Origin: Pigoraptor vietnamica
Lineage: Eukaryota; Opisthokonta; Filasterea
Assembly (NCBI GenBank): GCA_943704525.1
Contig: CALSCQ010002033.1
Span: forward strand, 1-47,937
DNA: 47,937 nt
Direction: 5' to 3'
The translations under genes and the position numbers were made by a program. The notes beneath the pieces are model-generated. The model worked only from the letters and a program-made list of their open reading frames with translations. It was not told the DNA's origin and did not search any database. Below are positions 33,901 through 47,937 of the stretch, piece by piece (position 1 is the stretch's first letter; every line of letters starts with the position of its first letter).

Positions 33901-36274
33901 AAAATAAAATAAATTAAAAACATAAAAAAATTAATAAATCAAAAATTAGAAAACAAATGGTGGACTTGAAAATGCGTGCAATGCACAATGGAATGGGGAG
34001 GAACAAGACGCACCTTCGTCGCGAGCCGCGTCGACCTCGATCGTCAGCGCCTCGAGCTTGGTCTGAACGCGCGCGACCTCCGCCTTCAGCTCGTTCTTCG
34101 CGCGCCGCTCTTGCTCGAGGTCGTGCTCCAGCTGGCGTTCCTTCTGCTGCTGCACCTTGCGGTCCCGCGACTCTTTCCAGTCCGTCACGCCCAGCTGCGC
34201 AGACCGGCGGCGCTGCTCCAGCAGGTTCGAGCTGCTGCCGCCGACCGACAGCAGCCCCATGTTCATGGGCGTCTGGGTGCCGGACGGCGTGCCCTCGCTC
34301 TCCGTGACGCTCGGCAGTCGCACGTGTGCAGCGGTGGGTGCGGTCGCCGAGCTGAACGACGCTGACGACGCGCGTACAGTCTCGTCGTATATCTGCGCCT
34401 GCAGCGTCGCTATCACAATCTCCTGCTGCGCAACGTTGTCGGCGAGGCGCTTCTTCTCCGACGTCAAATCCACAATGGTCGACTTGGCAACCGACAGCTC
34501 CGACGCAATGCGGTCGGCCTCCGCGCGCAGCTGGTCCAGAGACGATTGAAGCGTCGCTGCACGCGAGTCCGCACTCGCCACGCGCGCGCGCGCTTCCGCA
34601 GCGTCCCGTACAGCATCTGCCTTGGCCTCCGATTCGTCCCTCAGCTTGCGCTCCATCTGACGCAGCTCGACGGCGGCAAGGTCCCTCTCGCGCTCGAGCA
34701 CCGCAATGCGCGCGTTCTTCGCCGCGTCGCGCTCCTCTGCGACCTTGCGCGACGACTCCATCGCACGGCGGTCGGCGTCGACCGTCGCCTCAAATGCAAG
34801 CAGGGCCTCGTCAGAGATGCGCCGACGCTCACGCTCGCCGTCGAGTTCCAGGCGCAGCTCGGCAAGCTTCACAGCTGCCGCCGACGCTGCCTGCTGCGCG
34901 GCCGTGAGCGCCGCGTCGCCGCCCGCGTGCTGGGCCTGTCTCTGCGCAAGCTCGTCCTGCAGCCGCATAACGGCCTGCTGCTGGCGCTGGCGCTCCTCCT
35001 TCGCCTCGCTCTCGACGCGTCGAAGGCTCGCCTGGACCTCGTCCACGCTGTGCAGCGCCTTGGCGAGGCGCTCTTCCAAGAGGGCGCGCGCCTCCCTCTC
35101 TGACGCCGCCTGCAGCTCGTGGTCGCGGGCTTCCGCCTGCAGGCGCGCCTTCTCGCGCTCGGCGGCGACCTGGGCATCCTCGGCGGTGCCTCGCGCGGCA
35201 ATGGCCTCCGCAAGTCGCTCGCGAACGGTGGCCGCCTCCGCGATCAGCCGCTGCTGTGCCGCAGCGTGCTCCTCAAGCTCCTTCGTCTTTTCCGCCAACT
35301 GCTTCTCGAGACTCGCAGCGCGCAGTGCCAGCACGGCGTCGGCCGCCGCATTCGGGGCCTTCGCATCCCCGTCGCCATTCACTACGACCTCTGCGTACAC
35401 CGACGCGGACGTCTCGGCCGCGCGGGTGAAGGTGAAGCCCACAAAGGGAAGCTGCTGTCCAGACATGCCGTCGCCGGCGGCGGACAGGCGCGGAACGTGG
35501 CCGCCGGGCACCTGTCGCTCGACGGCGTGCGGGTCAAAGTCGTCAAAGTGCGACGTGTCGTCGAGCCCCTTGATGATCGGGAGGTAGGGCGGCTTCTGCG
35601 TGTGAATCTCGTCCCACTTGATGTCGGCGAAAAACGGGTGCGCGCGTATGCCCTCGAACGTCAGGCGCTCCTCGCGTCCGGCGATCAAGCCGCGCATGAG
35701 CGAGACGGCGACGTCGCTGACGCCGGCGTCCGGGTCAAACTTGAGCGACTTAGCGTGCGACATGATCTTGCCGTATGTGCCGACGAGCGACTCGGAGTAG
35801 AAGGGCGTGAGGCCGTAGAGCATCTCAAACGCAACGACGCCGACGGACCACCAATCGCACTCGACGCCGTACTTTCCGTCGCCGTCGGTCGACTTGAGCA
35901 CCTGCGGCAAGACGAGGAGGTACGGCGCTTTTCAACAACTGCCGGCGTCCGCACAGATTATGCCCACGCAACGAGCGTGGACAGTCTTCAGCGCGAAGGC
36001 AATCGGTAAACGCGTGTGTCAAAGTTGGGACAGGGCATAAAATGCGCACCTCCGGGGCAATATAGTCCGGGGTGCCGACGGCCATTTTCGAGTAGACGAG
36101 ACCACCCGCACCCAGGCGCGCGCTCGAGCCAAAGTCAGCGAGCTTCACGTGCCCGTTGCGATCGATGAGGAGGTTGTCGGGCTTGATGTCGCGATGGACC
36201 TGAAAAGAGGGGCACACACGCGGTTGAATACTTCGTGAACAGTGCGCGCACACAAAGCTGCTGCTAATTCGGCG

Positions 36275-36335
<61 letters not shown>

Positions 36336-37343
36336 AAACGGGCACCCAGTCATAATGAAGCGAGAGGCGTCTCGCACAACGGACAAACGAGCGCAAAGCA
36401 CAGCACAGTACGCGCAGACCCACCCAGCCAATGTCGTGGAGCGACCGGACTGCGAGGACCGTTTCCGCGAGGTAGAACCGCGCCATGTCCTCCTCGAAAA
36501 TGTCGTCGTGGCGCGCGAGGAGAGAGAGGAGGTCGCCGCCCTGGTGGTACTGCATCACGAGGTACAGGTTCTGCTCGTCCTGGAACGCAAACTGCGCCGT
36601 CGTGATCCACCGCGAGTCGGCCGCCGCCATAATGTCGCGCTCCTCGCGGAAAAACGCCGTCTCCTCCTGCGCGAGCATCTCGGCCTTCTTCAGCGTCTTC
36701 ATCGCGAAGATCTCGCTCGATGCCTTGTGGCGAACGACTTGCACCTGCGGCGGGAAATTGGGGCAGAGCAGCGTCAGTACATGGTCGTGTCGCATAGCAC
36801 CTCTTTTGGGTAACTGTGAACGCACGCGCACGTGCAGCGGTGACCGGCCGCCGAGAGAGCGAGTAGAATGCACACTCACGTCGCCAAAAGCACCCCGGCC
36901 GATGATCTTGAGGACCTCAAAGTCGTTGCGGTTGAGTCGCAGACGCCGCACATCGGCAATAATGTCCTTGTCTGTTGAGAAGAGATGCACAGTGTAAGGC
37001 ACATGGGGTACGGCGACATCATGGGGGACAAATAATGGGAGCGGTAAAAGGGCACTCGCGTGCGCGCACGTACTCGCGTCACGACACCCTGCACATACAC
37101 GCACGCAGAAGAGCAAGCGCCCACACGCACGAGCGCGCACTCACACTTCTCCACAAACTCGGCAATGTGCTTGTCCTTCTTGTTCTTGCAGTTGCGGCAC
37201 TCTTCGTGCAGCACAACGAGGCAGTCCACAAGCGTGTCGAGAGACAGCGGCGACTCCCCCATGCGCGCGTTGTTTTGCATGAAGCGCTCGTACAGGGCCT
37301 TGATGCGCCCTTGCACGAGCGCGGTATTCCCCTCGGCCGCCAT
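30988..37343 (-). CDS. MRCK/Gek-type kinase: AGC kinase, coiled coil, C1, PH, CNH
   Basis: Exons (minus strand): 37343-37145, 36971-36880, 36744-36424, 36199-36050, 35901-34014, 33821-33423, 33279-32597, 32475-32142, 32057-31867, 31794-31680, 31615-31499, 31412-31332, 31238-30988, giving about 1606 residues. The kinase domain (about 78-345) has [30 protein letters not shown] and GTPDYIAPE. The AGC hydrophobic motif reads [10 protein letters not shown]. Coiled coil runs from about 450 to 880. A complete C1 finger (about 987-1035) has H-x12-C-x2-C, CLDC, and FHTRC with the final Cys. PH (about 1115-1240) and CNH (about 1250-1600) follow. Order matches MRCK/CDC42BP, which phosphorylates myosin regulators. 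ROCK lacks CNH, and citron has a different layout. The chain ends right after CNH, so no CRIB is present. Confidence 0.93.
36278..36331 (+). repeat. (CA)27 microsatellite in an MRCK-like intron
   Basis: A pure run in the intron between kinase exons 36424-36744 and 36050-36199. It reads GT in the sense of the minus-strand gene. Confidence 0.93.
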
Positions 37344-38177
37344 TATTGTTCACAGCCGCTCGTCGGGTCGCAAGGGAATGCAGCCGGCGCACTATTCGAG
37401 TTCCTTGCACGCCGCAACTACGCCGCCCCTCTGCAGTTCCCAGGCATGGCTGTGCCTATTAAGCAGTGAGTTGGCTTGACAGCCGCCTTCCTACCGCACA
37501 GAGACACAAAGAGCGAATAAAAGATCGCACGCCGCCTCAAGACGGCTCCGAAAGAGGGGACGTCGTACGCAGCGGGGTTTTTGTGTGGCAAGAGAATGTG
37601 ACTTGAGAGGGGGAAAACGCGGCGTTTGTGCCAGGGTTGGCGATGTCCATACGGCGCCGGTGTGTTGTGGGGTGGAGGTGTGCGATCGGAAAACTCCTTT
37701 GTTATTATTTACGATCGTAATTCATTGCCCATACTTAGCGTCTAATAAATGGGAACCAATACGGAACGAATAGCATTGACGTGTAAGCCCGATATAGAAA
37801 TAATAATCACAAATTATCTATATATGAACAATTTACTGTATTATACTATATAAAGTAATTTACTATAATTAGTATCACAAGTGACAGACGCGGGCCGTGA
37901 AACGTCGAATCGTCCATCAAAGGGTGAAGATAAACAACGCAGACTGTGCATCGATTTCAAAGCCCTTCCCCCCCCCTTTTCCCCTTTCTTTCCAGCATCC
38001 ATTTCGCATGACAGCGAGGGGCACTCGCTCGCATTCTCTCTTCGCCCGCGGTGCCTGAGACTTTGCACGGGACAACACTTGTAACCCCATGCGGTCGGCG
38101 AAAACACTGGCGTAAGCGCAAATTGCCGCAGCCCCGCGGGGAGGGGCAGCGCGCGCACCGCACGCCGTCCCTTCAAC
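37344..38177. other. Divergent intergenic region with an AT-rich island (MRCK-type kinase / CNG channel)
   Basis: 834 bp with no supported gene. The stretch at about 37690-37880 is strongly AT-rich against a GC-rich background. It contains TTACGATCGTAA, a perfect 12-bp palindrome at 37709-37720, two copies of AATTTACT (near 37830 and 37857), and TACTATATAAAG near 37845. The TATA-like sequence is about 325 bp from the channel ATG, so its role is unclear. Confidence 0.55.
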
Positions 38178-38879
38178 ATGGCGCCCGCCGACAACGGCGA
38201 GGCTGCCGTGGAATCTAAGGCATTGGGGGCCGGTGTCGGTGGCAACGAGGATGCACCCAACGGTACTTCGGACACGCCCGCGCGCGTAGCAACCGAAGTC
38301 GCCGAAAGCCCTTCGCGCCACACTGTTCACAAGCGCCTGCGTGGTCGCTCTGCGCCGCCGGAGCAAGAGGCCGTGAGTGTGCGCAGGAGTCTCGACGGAG
38401 GTGTGACGGCGCCCACACCCGCAGTGAAAGATGGGGAGGTCCAGGGTCGGCCAAACCCAGACGGAGCGGAGACTGCAAGTGCGCCCACGCCAGAGAAGCG
38501 CCCCCCTGCGGCAGATGGCGCGCCCGCATCGCAGAGTACCAAAGGGAGCGAGGGCGAGAGGGATCCTGCTGCAACGCCCGGCGATGGCGCGAAGGGAGCT
38601 CCGAAAGAGACGACAGGGGAGCAGCCGGCGGCCGCGACGCAAGGGGGGGATGACTTCCCACGGGGTCGTCTCGGGAGGCGACCGTCTGCGCTCAAACTGC
38701 TGCAACTCGCACAGTTGAGATTTGCGCCTCACGTCGAGTCGCTTTCTTCGTCGTTTGTCCGGCGGATATCGCCGCCGCAGGCGTTGTGCGAGCCGCGCTC
38801 GACGATGCGCATCAAGTGGAACCTCGTCGGCTTCTGTCTCACCATCGTGGGTCTCGTCTCTGTTGCTCGTGTTGGCTCC

Positions 38880-38944
<65 letters not shown>

Positions 38945-39346
38945 TGACTGTCTATCTGTCTGTGCCCCCTTTTTTGCTCAAGTGCCTGTTGCTGCAGTAC
39001 TGCGCTGTTACGGTGCCGTTCCGGTCGGCCTTCGGTGTGTCGTCGACGCTGCTCTTTCTCATCGACCTCCTCTGCGACACGTTCTTCCTTGCCGACATGT
39101 ACCTCAACTTTCACACGGGTGAGTGCGTGTGCGTGTGTGCGCGCGTGTGTCTGTGTGTGAGAGTGTGTAGGGCGCATGATGTGTGTATGGGACCGCGCCG
39201 CTTCACTTTCGCGTCGTGGGGAGAGGGCTGATTCCAACCTTTCATTCTTGCCGAACAGTGCGTCTGCATGCTGTGTGTATGTGTGTGCGTGTGTGTGTGT
39301 GCGTGTGTGTGTGTGTGTGTGTGCGCGTGCGTGTGGTGTGTATATG

Positions 39347-39378
<32 letters not shown>

Positions 39379-42300
39379 GTGTGTGTATGTGTGCGTGTGC
39401 GTGCGTGCGTGCGTGCGTGCGTGTGTGTGTGTGCGTGTGCGTGTGTGTTTGTTTGAGACACCCAAGCGATTATGTTGCAACGATAGTGATCGTCTGTGCG
39501 CAGGCGTCATGTACGAGGGCATCCTCGTGCTCAACAAGGACAAGTGCGTGCAAGGCTATCTGAAGAAGTGGTTTGCGGTCGACCTTCTCTCCATGCTGCC
39601 GCTCGACGACATCCTTCGACTCATAGGTGCGCCGTGCAAAAAAAATGGGAGCTTTGGATGCGTGCCGTTGTGCGGATGCGTGGGGTCAGTGCTGGGGCTG
39701 AGAGGAGGACGTATTTCGCACTCCCTCTTGGATGATCGTACACCGTAATGCTCACTCTCCCTTTCTTTGGCAGGAATCGATGTGACTTTCTGGGACAGAT
39801 TCGCGCGCATCTTGCGCATATCGAGGTGGGTCTTCCCTCGCGCAGAATTCACCAACACGATGTTATAAGAATTTGGACGTGTTCATGCCACTCTCTTCAT
39901 GTGGGCGTCTCTAACGTCTTATTTGCGGTGGCGCAGGTTCGGCAGCTATCTTGCGGCGTACGAGATGAAGGCCAAGGTCCCCGCGCTCGTGCGCCTGACG
40001 AAGTTGCTGCTGCTCATGTTCCTCCTCATCCATTGGACGGCCTGCATCTACTTCTGCCTCAGCCTACGCGTTGGACTGGGCGAGGACGACTTTGTGCCGC
40101 CAGCCCGCTTTGCGACGGCGAGCGCGTTTTCGCAGTACGTCCACTGCCTCTACTTTTCCACGTCGGCGCTGACGGGGACGGGCAACGTGAACGCCCCGGA
40201 GAACGACCTCGAGGTCACGTTCGGCCTGTGCTGCATGGTCGTCGGGTTCCTCATGTTTGCGACGATTGTCGGCAACATTGGCGAGGTGCTCGCGGACATG
40301 CACAGGTGCGTCGCATTGGCGATGGGTGTTGTGTGTCGAGGGGCGCTTGGCTGTTGAGATTTGTGGGCGCAACGGCTAAAGGTTGTTTTGTTTTCTTTCT
40401 GCGGCGACGACCATTGCCGTTGAATGCATCTGACAGTGTCGCTTTCCTCCTGCGCAGGATCATGTCGCAGTTTCGGCAGAAGATGGACCTTCTCCAGCAG
40501 TACATGAAGCACCGCGGGATTCCGCGCGAGATCCAGGAGCGCATCCGCGTGCACTACGACTACCTCGCGGACCGCAAGCAGGTCATTGACGAGCGCACGA
40601 TCCTCGACGACCTCCCGATGTACCTGCGCCGCGAGATTGCCGTGTTTTTGAACTACGAGACGCTGATGAAGGTCGGCATTTTCAAGGACTGCGAGCCCGG
40701 CTTCATCAACTCGCTCGCGCTCAAGCTCAAGGCGGAGGTCTTCTCGCCCGACGAGTATATCATCCGGAAGAACGAGATTGGCGCCGAGATGTACTTTATC
40801 AGCAAAGGTAGTGCGGTTGCTGTGAACACACAGTTGTGCGTGTGTTTGGTGTTCGTGTGCCTGTGAGTCCGTCTTTTGACCCCTATTCCTTCTGTGTCTG
40901 TATGCCGACCGTGTTGCTTGTGGGTCCCATTGAAAATTCGTCGCGCTATGCGCATCTCTTCAATCGTCTGACTTGTTCCCTTCCTAGGCCAAGTGGAGGT
41001 CGTGGACGAGACTGGCAAGACGATATTCGCGACGCTCGGCGAGGGCACATACTTTGGGGAGGTCGCACTGCTGCTCCAGGAGCGCCGCACCGCGTCCGTC
41101 CGCGCAAAGACGTTCTGCGACCTCTTCAGTCTGAACAAGGTTGATTTTGACGAAGTGCTCGAGGACTATCCCCTCGCCGCCGAGAAGATGCTGATCGAGG
41201 CGCAGCGCCGACTGTCGATGCTCAAGAACAGTAAGTCGGTGCGCCTCCGCAAGCGCTGGAGGGACGTCATCAACCTCGTCATCAACCTGAACAAATTCAA
41301 GAAAGCACGGCCGAAGGCAGCCGCCGCTGTGGAGGCGGCGAAGGCTGCGGCCGCTTCTTCGGGCGGCGGTCCAGTCACGGCGGAGGACGCGACCGCCGGT
41401 GCGCGCGCGCTGCCCCAGCGCAGAATGGGCCGCATGCGCAGCTCGACCATCTCCACGCCGGCGCCGCTCACCGGTGCGCCGCTGACGTTCGGGAAGGCCG
41501 CGCCGCCGCCACCGTCGCCGCTTTCGCTGTCGCAGCCCGCCAGTACGTCCACGCTCGCGCCGGCGCAGCCGCTCACGCTCGTCACATCGACGAGCGCGCC
41601 ACCGACGCCGACGATGGCACCAGGGACTCTGTTCATACGGCAGAGCGACGACTCGGAAGAGCAGACGAAGCGAGGCACGCCGCCCTCGCGACGCCGCAGC
41701 ATGAGTGTCAACACGCCGCCTCCGGGCATGCCTCCCCTTCGCCGACAGATAACGAGCCTGTTCAACACTGTCGACGAAGAGGGTGGTGAGCCGGCCGCCG
41801 GGCCGCCCGCGCCGATAGCGGCCGTTCCGGCGAGGCCGCTCTCGGCCGCGTCCAACTCTTCGGCTGCGCGAGAGACTCCAGTCGGCCGCAGGCGCAGCAC
41901 GTCGCTTTCGTCGATGGCCAACGCCGTTTCCCTCGCGAAGGGGCCACCCGTCCCCGGTTCACCCACGGGTGCGAGCCAGCCGACGCCGGGACTCGTCGCC
42001 TTCACCGAGGCCGGCCCTGTCGTCGTACCCGTCGTGCCAGTCGTGCCGATTGTCGCGCCCGTCCCCGTGCCACATCCCGTGGCGCACCCTGTGGAGGACG
42101 ACGTGCCCTCTCCGCTGCTGCGCAAGACGCTGATGAAGTCGAGCAGCGCGGGGTTCGGCCGCAAACGCGGGCAGTCTGTCTCAACAGGATCCGGCGCACA
42201 AGTCATGCGCCGTCGCACTTCGATGGACGAGGAGACGGCGGCCGAGGCAGTGGCTGAGGCAGTGGCTGCAGCTGTGCCAAGTCTTAAGCGATCCAACTCG

Positions 42301-42753
42301 GTCCGGGGCGGCGCACCGCTGATTCGATCTCGCCAGTCGTCGGGGACGAACGTCCTTGAGGGTGCCGTCCCAGTGGCCGTTCTTCCCACTGCAGCGGTCG
42401 CTGTACCACCGTCCATACGCGCGCGGGGGGCACGTGCGCGCAGCAGTAGCATGGCGGCCATGGACGTGGCGAAGATGGGCCAGCTGTCGCGGTCTGGCTC
42501 CGGGGTCGCACTGGTGCCTCTCGCGAACGGCGCTATGGGAGCGGTGCAGATTCCGAAGCGGCCCGTGCGCCGCAACTCCAAGTCGCTGATACCGGACGTC
42601 AGCAACATCAAGCCGACACGGGACGGCAGTTCGACCGAGGAGGAGCTCGTTTCGGATATGTCGAGCGAGGACGAGGCGCCCACCAAGAAGAAGGCGGAGG
42701 GCATCGAGGGATCTTCCTCGGCGGGCCCGGTTGACGTGCCGGCAGTCGTGTGA
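38178..42753 (+). CDS. Cyclic nucleotide-gated cation channel (CNG family)
   Basis: Exons: 38178-38846, 38983-39118, 39504-39626, 39774-39825, 39937-40305, 40458-40807, 40988-42753, giving about 1154 residues. The first 200 residues are disordered. S1 is KWNLVGFCLTICLLLQY across the first junction. S2-S3 includes FLIDLLCDTFFLADMYLNF, and S4 includes RFARILRISRFGSYL. The pore reads TSALTGTGNVNAP (filter about 405-410). S6 is VVGFLMFATIVGNIGEVL. The CNG-type C-linker has MKHRGIPREIQERIRVHYDY and LPMYLRREIAVFLN. The nucleotide-binding domain (about 520-640) has IFKDCEPGF, YFGEVALL and ERRTASVRA; FGE and RRTA are the phosphate-binding cassette. The last 500 residues are disordered with many R-R-x-S sites. 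Overall it is closest to CNG, not HCN or EAG. Confidence 0.92.
38881..38943 (+). repeat. (TG)31 microsatellite in the first CNG intron
   Basis: A pure run of 63 bases filling most of a 136-bp intron, between the two halves of transmembrane segment S1. Confidence 0.95.
40169..40198 (+). other. Atypical pore selectivity filter of the CNG-type channel
   Basis: Codons 405-414 read LTGTGNVNAP. Animal CNG channels have TTIGE at this place and K+ channels have TxGYGD. The filter keeps the first Thr and the Gly but has Asn where CNG channels have the Glu that governs divalent binding. Confidence 0.75.
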
Positions 42754-43090
42754 TGGCCTGCGATCTCTGGTGCCTGTTGTAAATATGCACACATAAAAAT
42801 CGGTTTGGAGAGTTACGCGAAAGTTTTGCTGCAAGCGAGTTTGTCTGACATTAGCCACACTTTGGGTCGTCTGTGTTTTCGTTCCGTGGGGAAGGGAGAT
42901 CGGTTTGAGATTTGCGTTAGTGTGGCGCTGTCAGCGAGTTAGGTTCGTCCGCGCAGTCTGTGTTTTGGTTCAGTGGGCAGTGGAGTGGAGTGCATGGTGA
43001 GGGTTACCCTCGTTTGGGTGTCAATGGGCGCGGCATTTCCGCAAATGGGCATGCGGCTTAATTCGCGCGGAGGAAGGTTCCGCGCGTCCT

Positions 43091-43124
<34 letters not shown>

Positions 43125-43334
43125 GTGGGCAATGCCGTAAACGCCACTTCGAATAGCGCACTCGTGTTTTTGTCCATGAAAGGGAGCTGTGTCGGTTGTC
43201 TCTGCGCCCATAGTCTGTCTTGCCTGCGCGCGTGAGTGTGTGTGTGTGTGTGTGAGAGTGTGTGTGTGTGTGTGTGTGTGGAGGGGGGACACTGTTTTGG
43301 ACGCGACAGACGCTCGTCGCTGTGGTCATTCAAA
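42754..43334. other. Intergenic region between the CNG channel and the Delta-like gene
   Basis: 580 bp with no supported gene. It contains two GT-rich tracts (near 43095-43122 and 43235-43280). The two flanking genes are co-directional, so it holds the channel terminator and the Delta-like promoter. No clear TATA box is seen. Confidence 0.5.
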
Positions 43335-47870
<4,536 letters not shown>

Positions 47871-47937
47871 GTAAGCGGATTTCTGTATAGTGTGTGAGTG
47901 CGCAGATGTTCAGAAGCTGTTGCTCAACTCCCCCCCC

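Noticed and set aside
41166-42794. 542-codon open frame on the minus strand opposite the channel tail
   Set aside because: It is the antisense of a GC-rich low-complexity coding exon. The plus strand continues a CNG reading frame in phase, and the antisense peptide has no domain.

Overview
The window is nuclear DNA from a GC-rich eukaryote with compact genes. I resolve 14 spliced genes and one intronless small ORF. Introns are mostly short, about 40-250 bp, and all accepted junctions are GT-AG, with GTGAGT, GTGCGT or GTGGGT donors the most common. Reading phase is preserved across every accepted junction, which supports the exon sets given. Several gene families (a dynein regulatory complex subunit, rabankyrin-5, folliculin-interacting protein, an MRCK-type kinase, a Delta/Jagged-like protein) point to a flagellated unicellular relative of animals, such as an apusomonad or a unicellular holozoan. 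That placement is inference; the species is not identified.

Layout, left to right: the 3' end of a DRC8/EFCAB2 gene (+); TAM41, mitochondrial CDP-diacylglycerol synthase (-); rabankyrin-5/ANKFY1 (+); phosphopantothenoylcysteine synthetase PPCS (+); FNIP (-); a small divergent ORF (+); a Qa-SNARE syntaxin (-); a secreted GH18-like protein with a C-terminal domain (+); a UBE2U-type ubiquitin-conjugating enzyme (+); a tandem-repeat block; the ribosome-biogenesis factor KRI1 (-); an unrecognised helical protein (-); a UPF1-like SF1 helicase (+); an MRCK/Gek-type kinase (-); an AT-rich island; a cyclic-nucleotide-gated channel (+); and a secreted or surface protein with MNNL-like, DSL-like and EGF-like repeats that runs off the right edge (+).

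The genes do not form one pathway. Two themes recur. One is endosome/lysosome biology (rabankyrin-5, an endosomal-type syntaxin, FNIP). The other is signalling (MRCK, CNG channel, Delta-like protein). Many introns carry long GT/CA microsatellites.

The most notable items are the Delta/Jagged-like N-terminus joined to serial one-exon EGF repeats, the channel with an atypical selectivity filter and a tail rich in basophilic kinase motifs, and a palindrome-bearing repeat array between two convergent genes.
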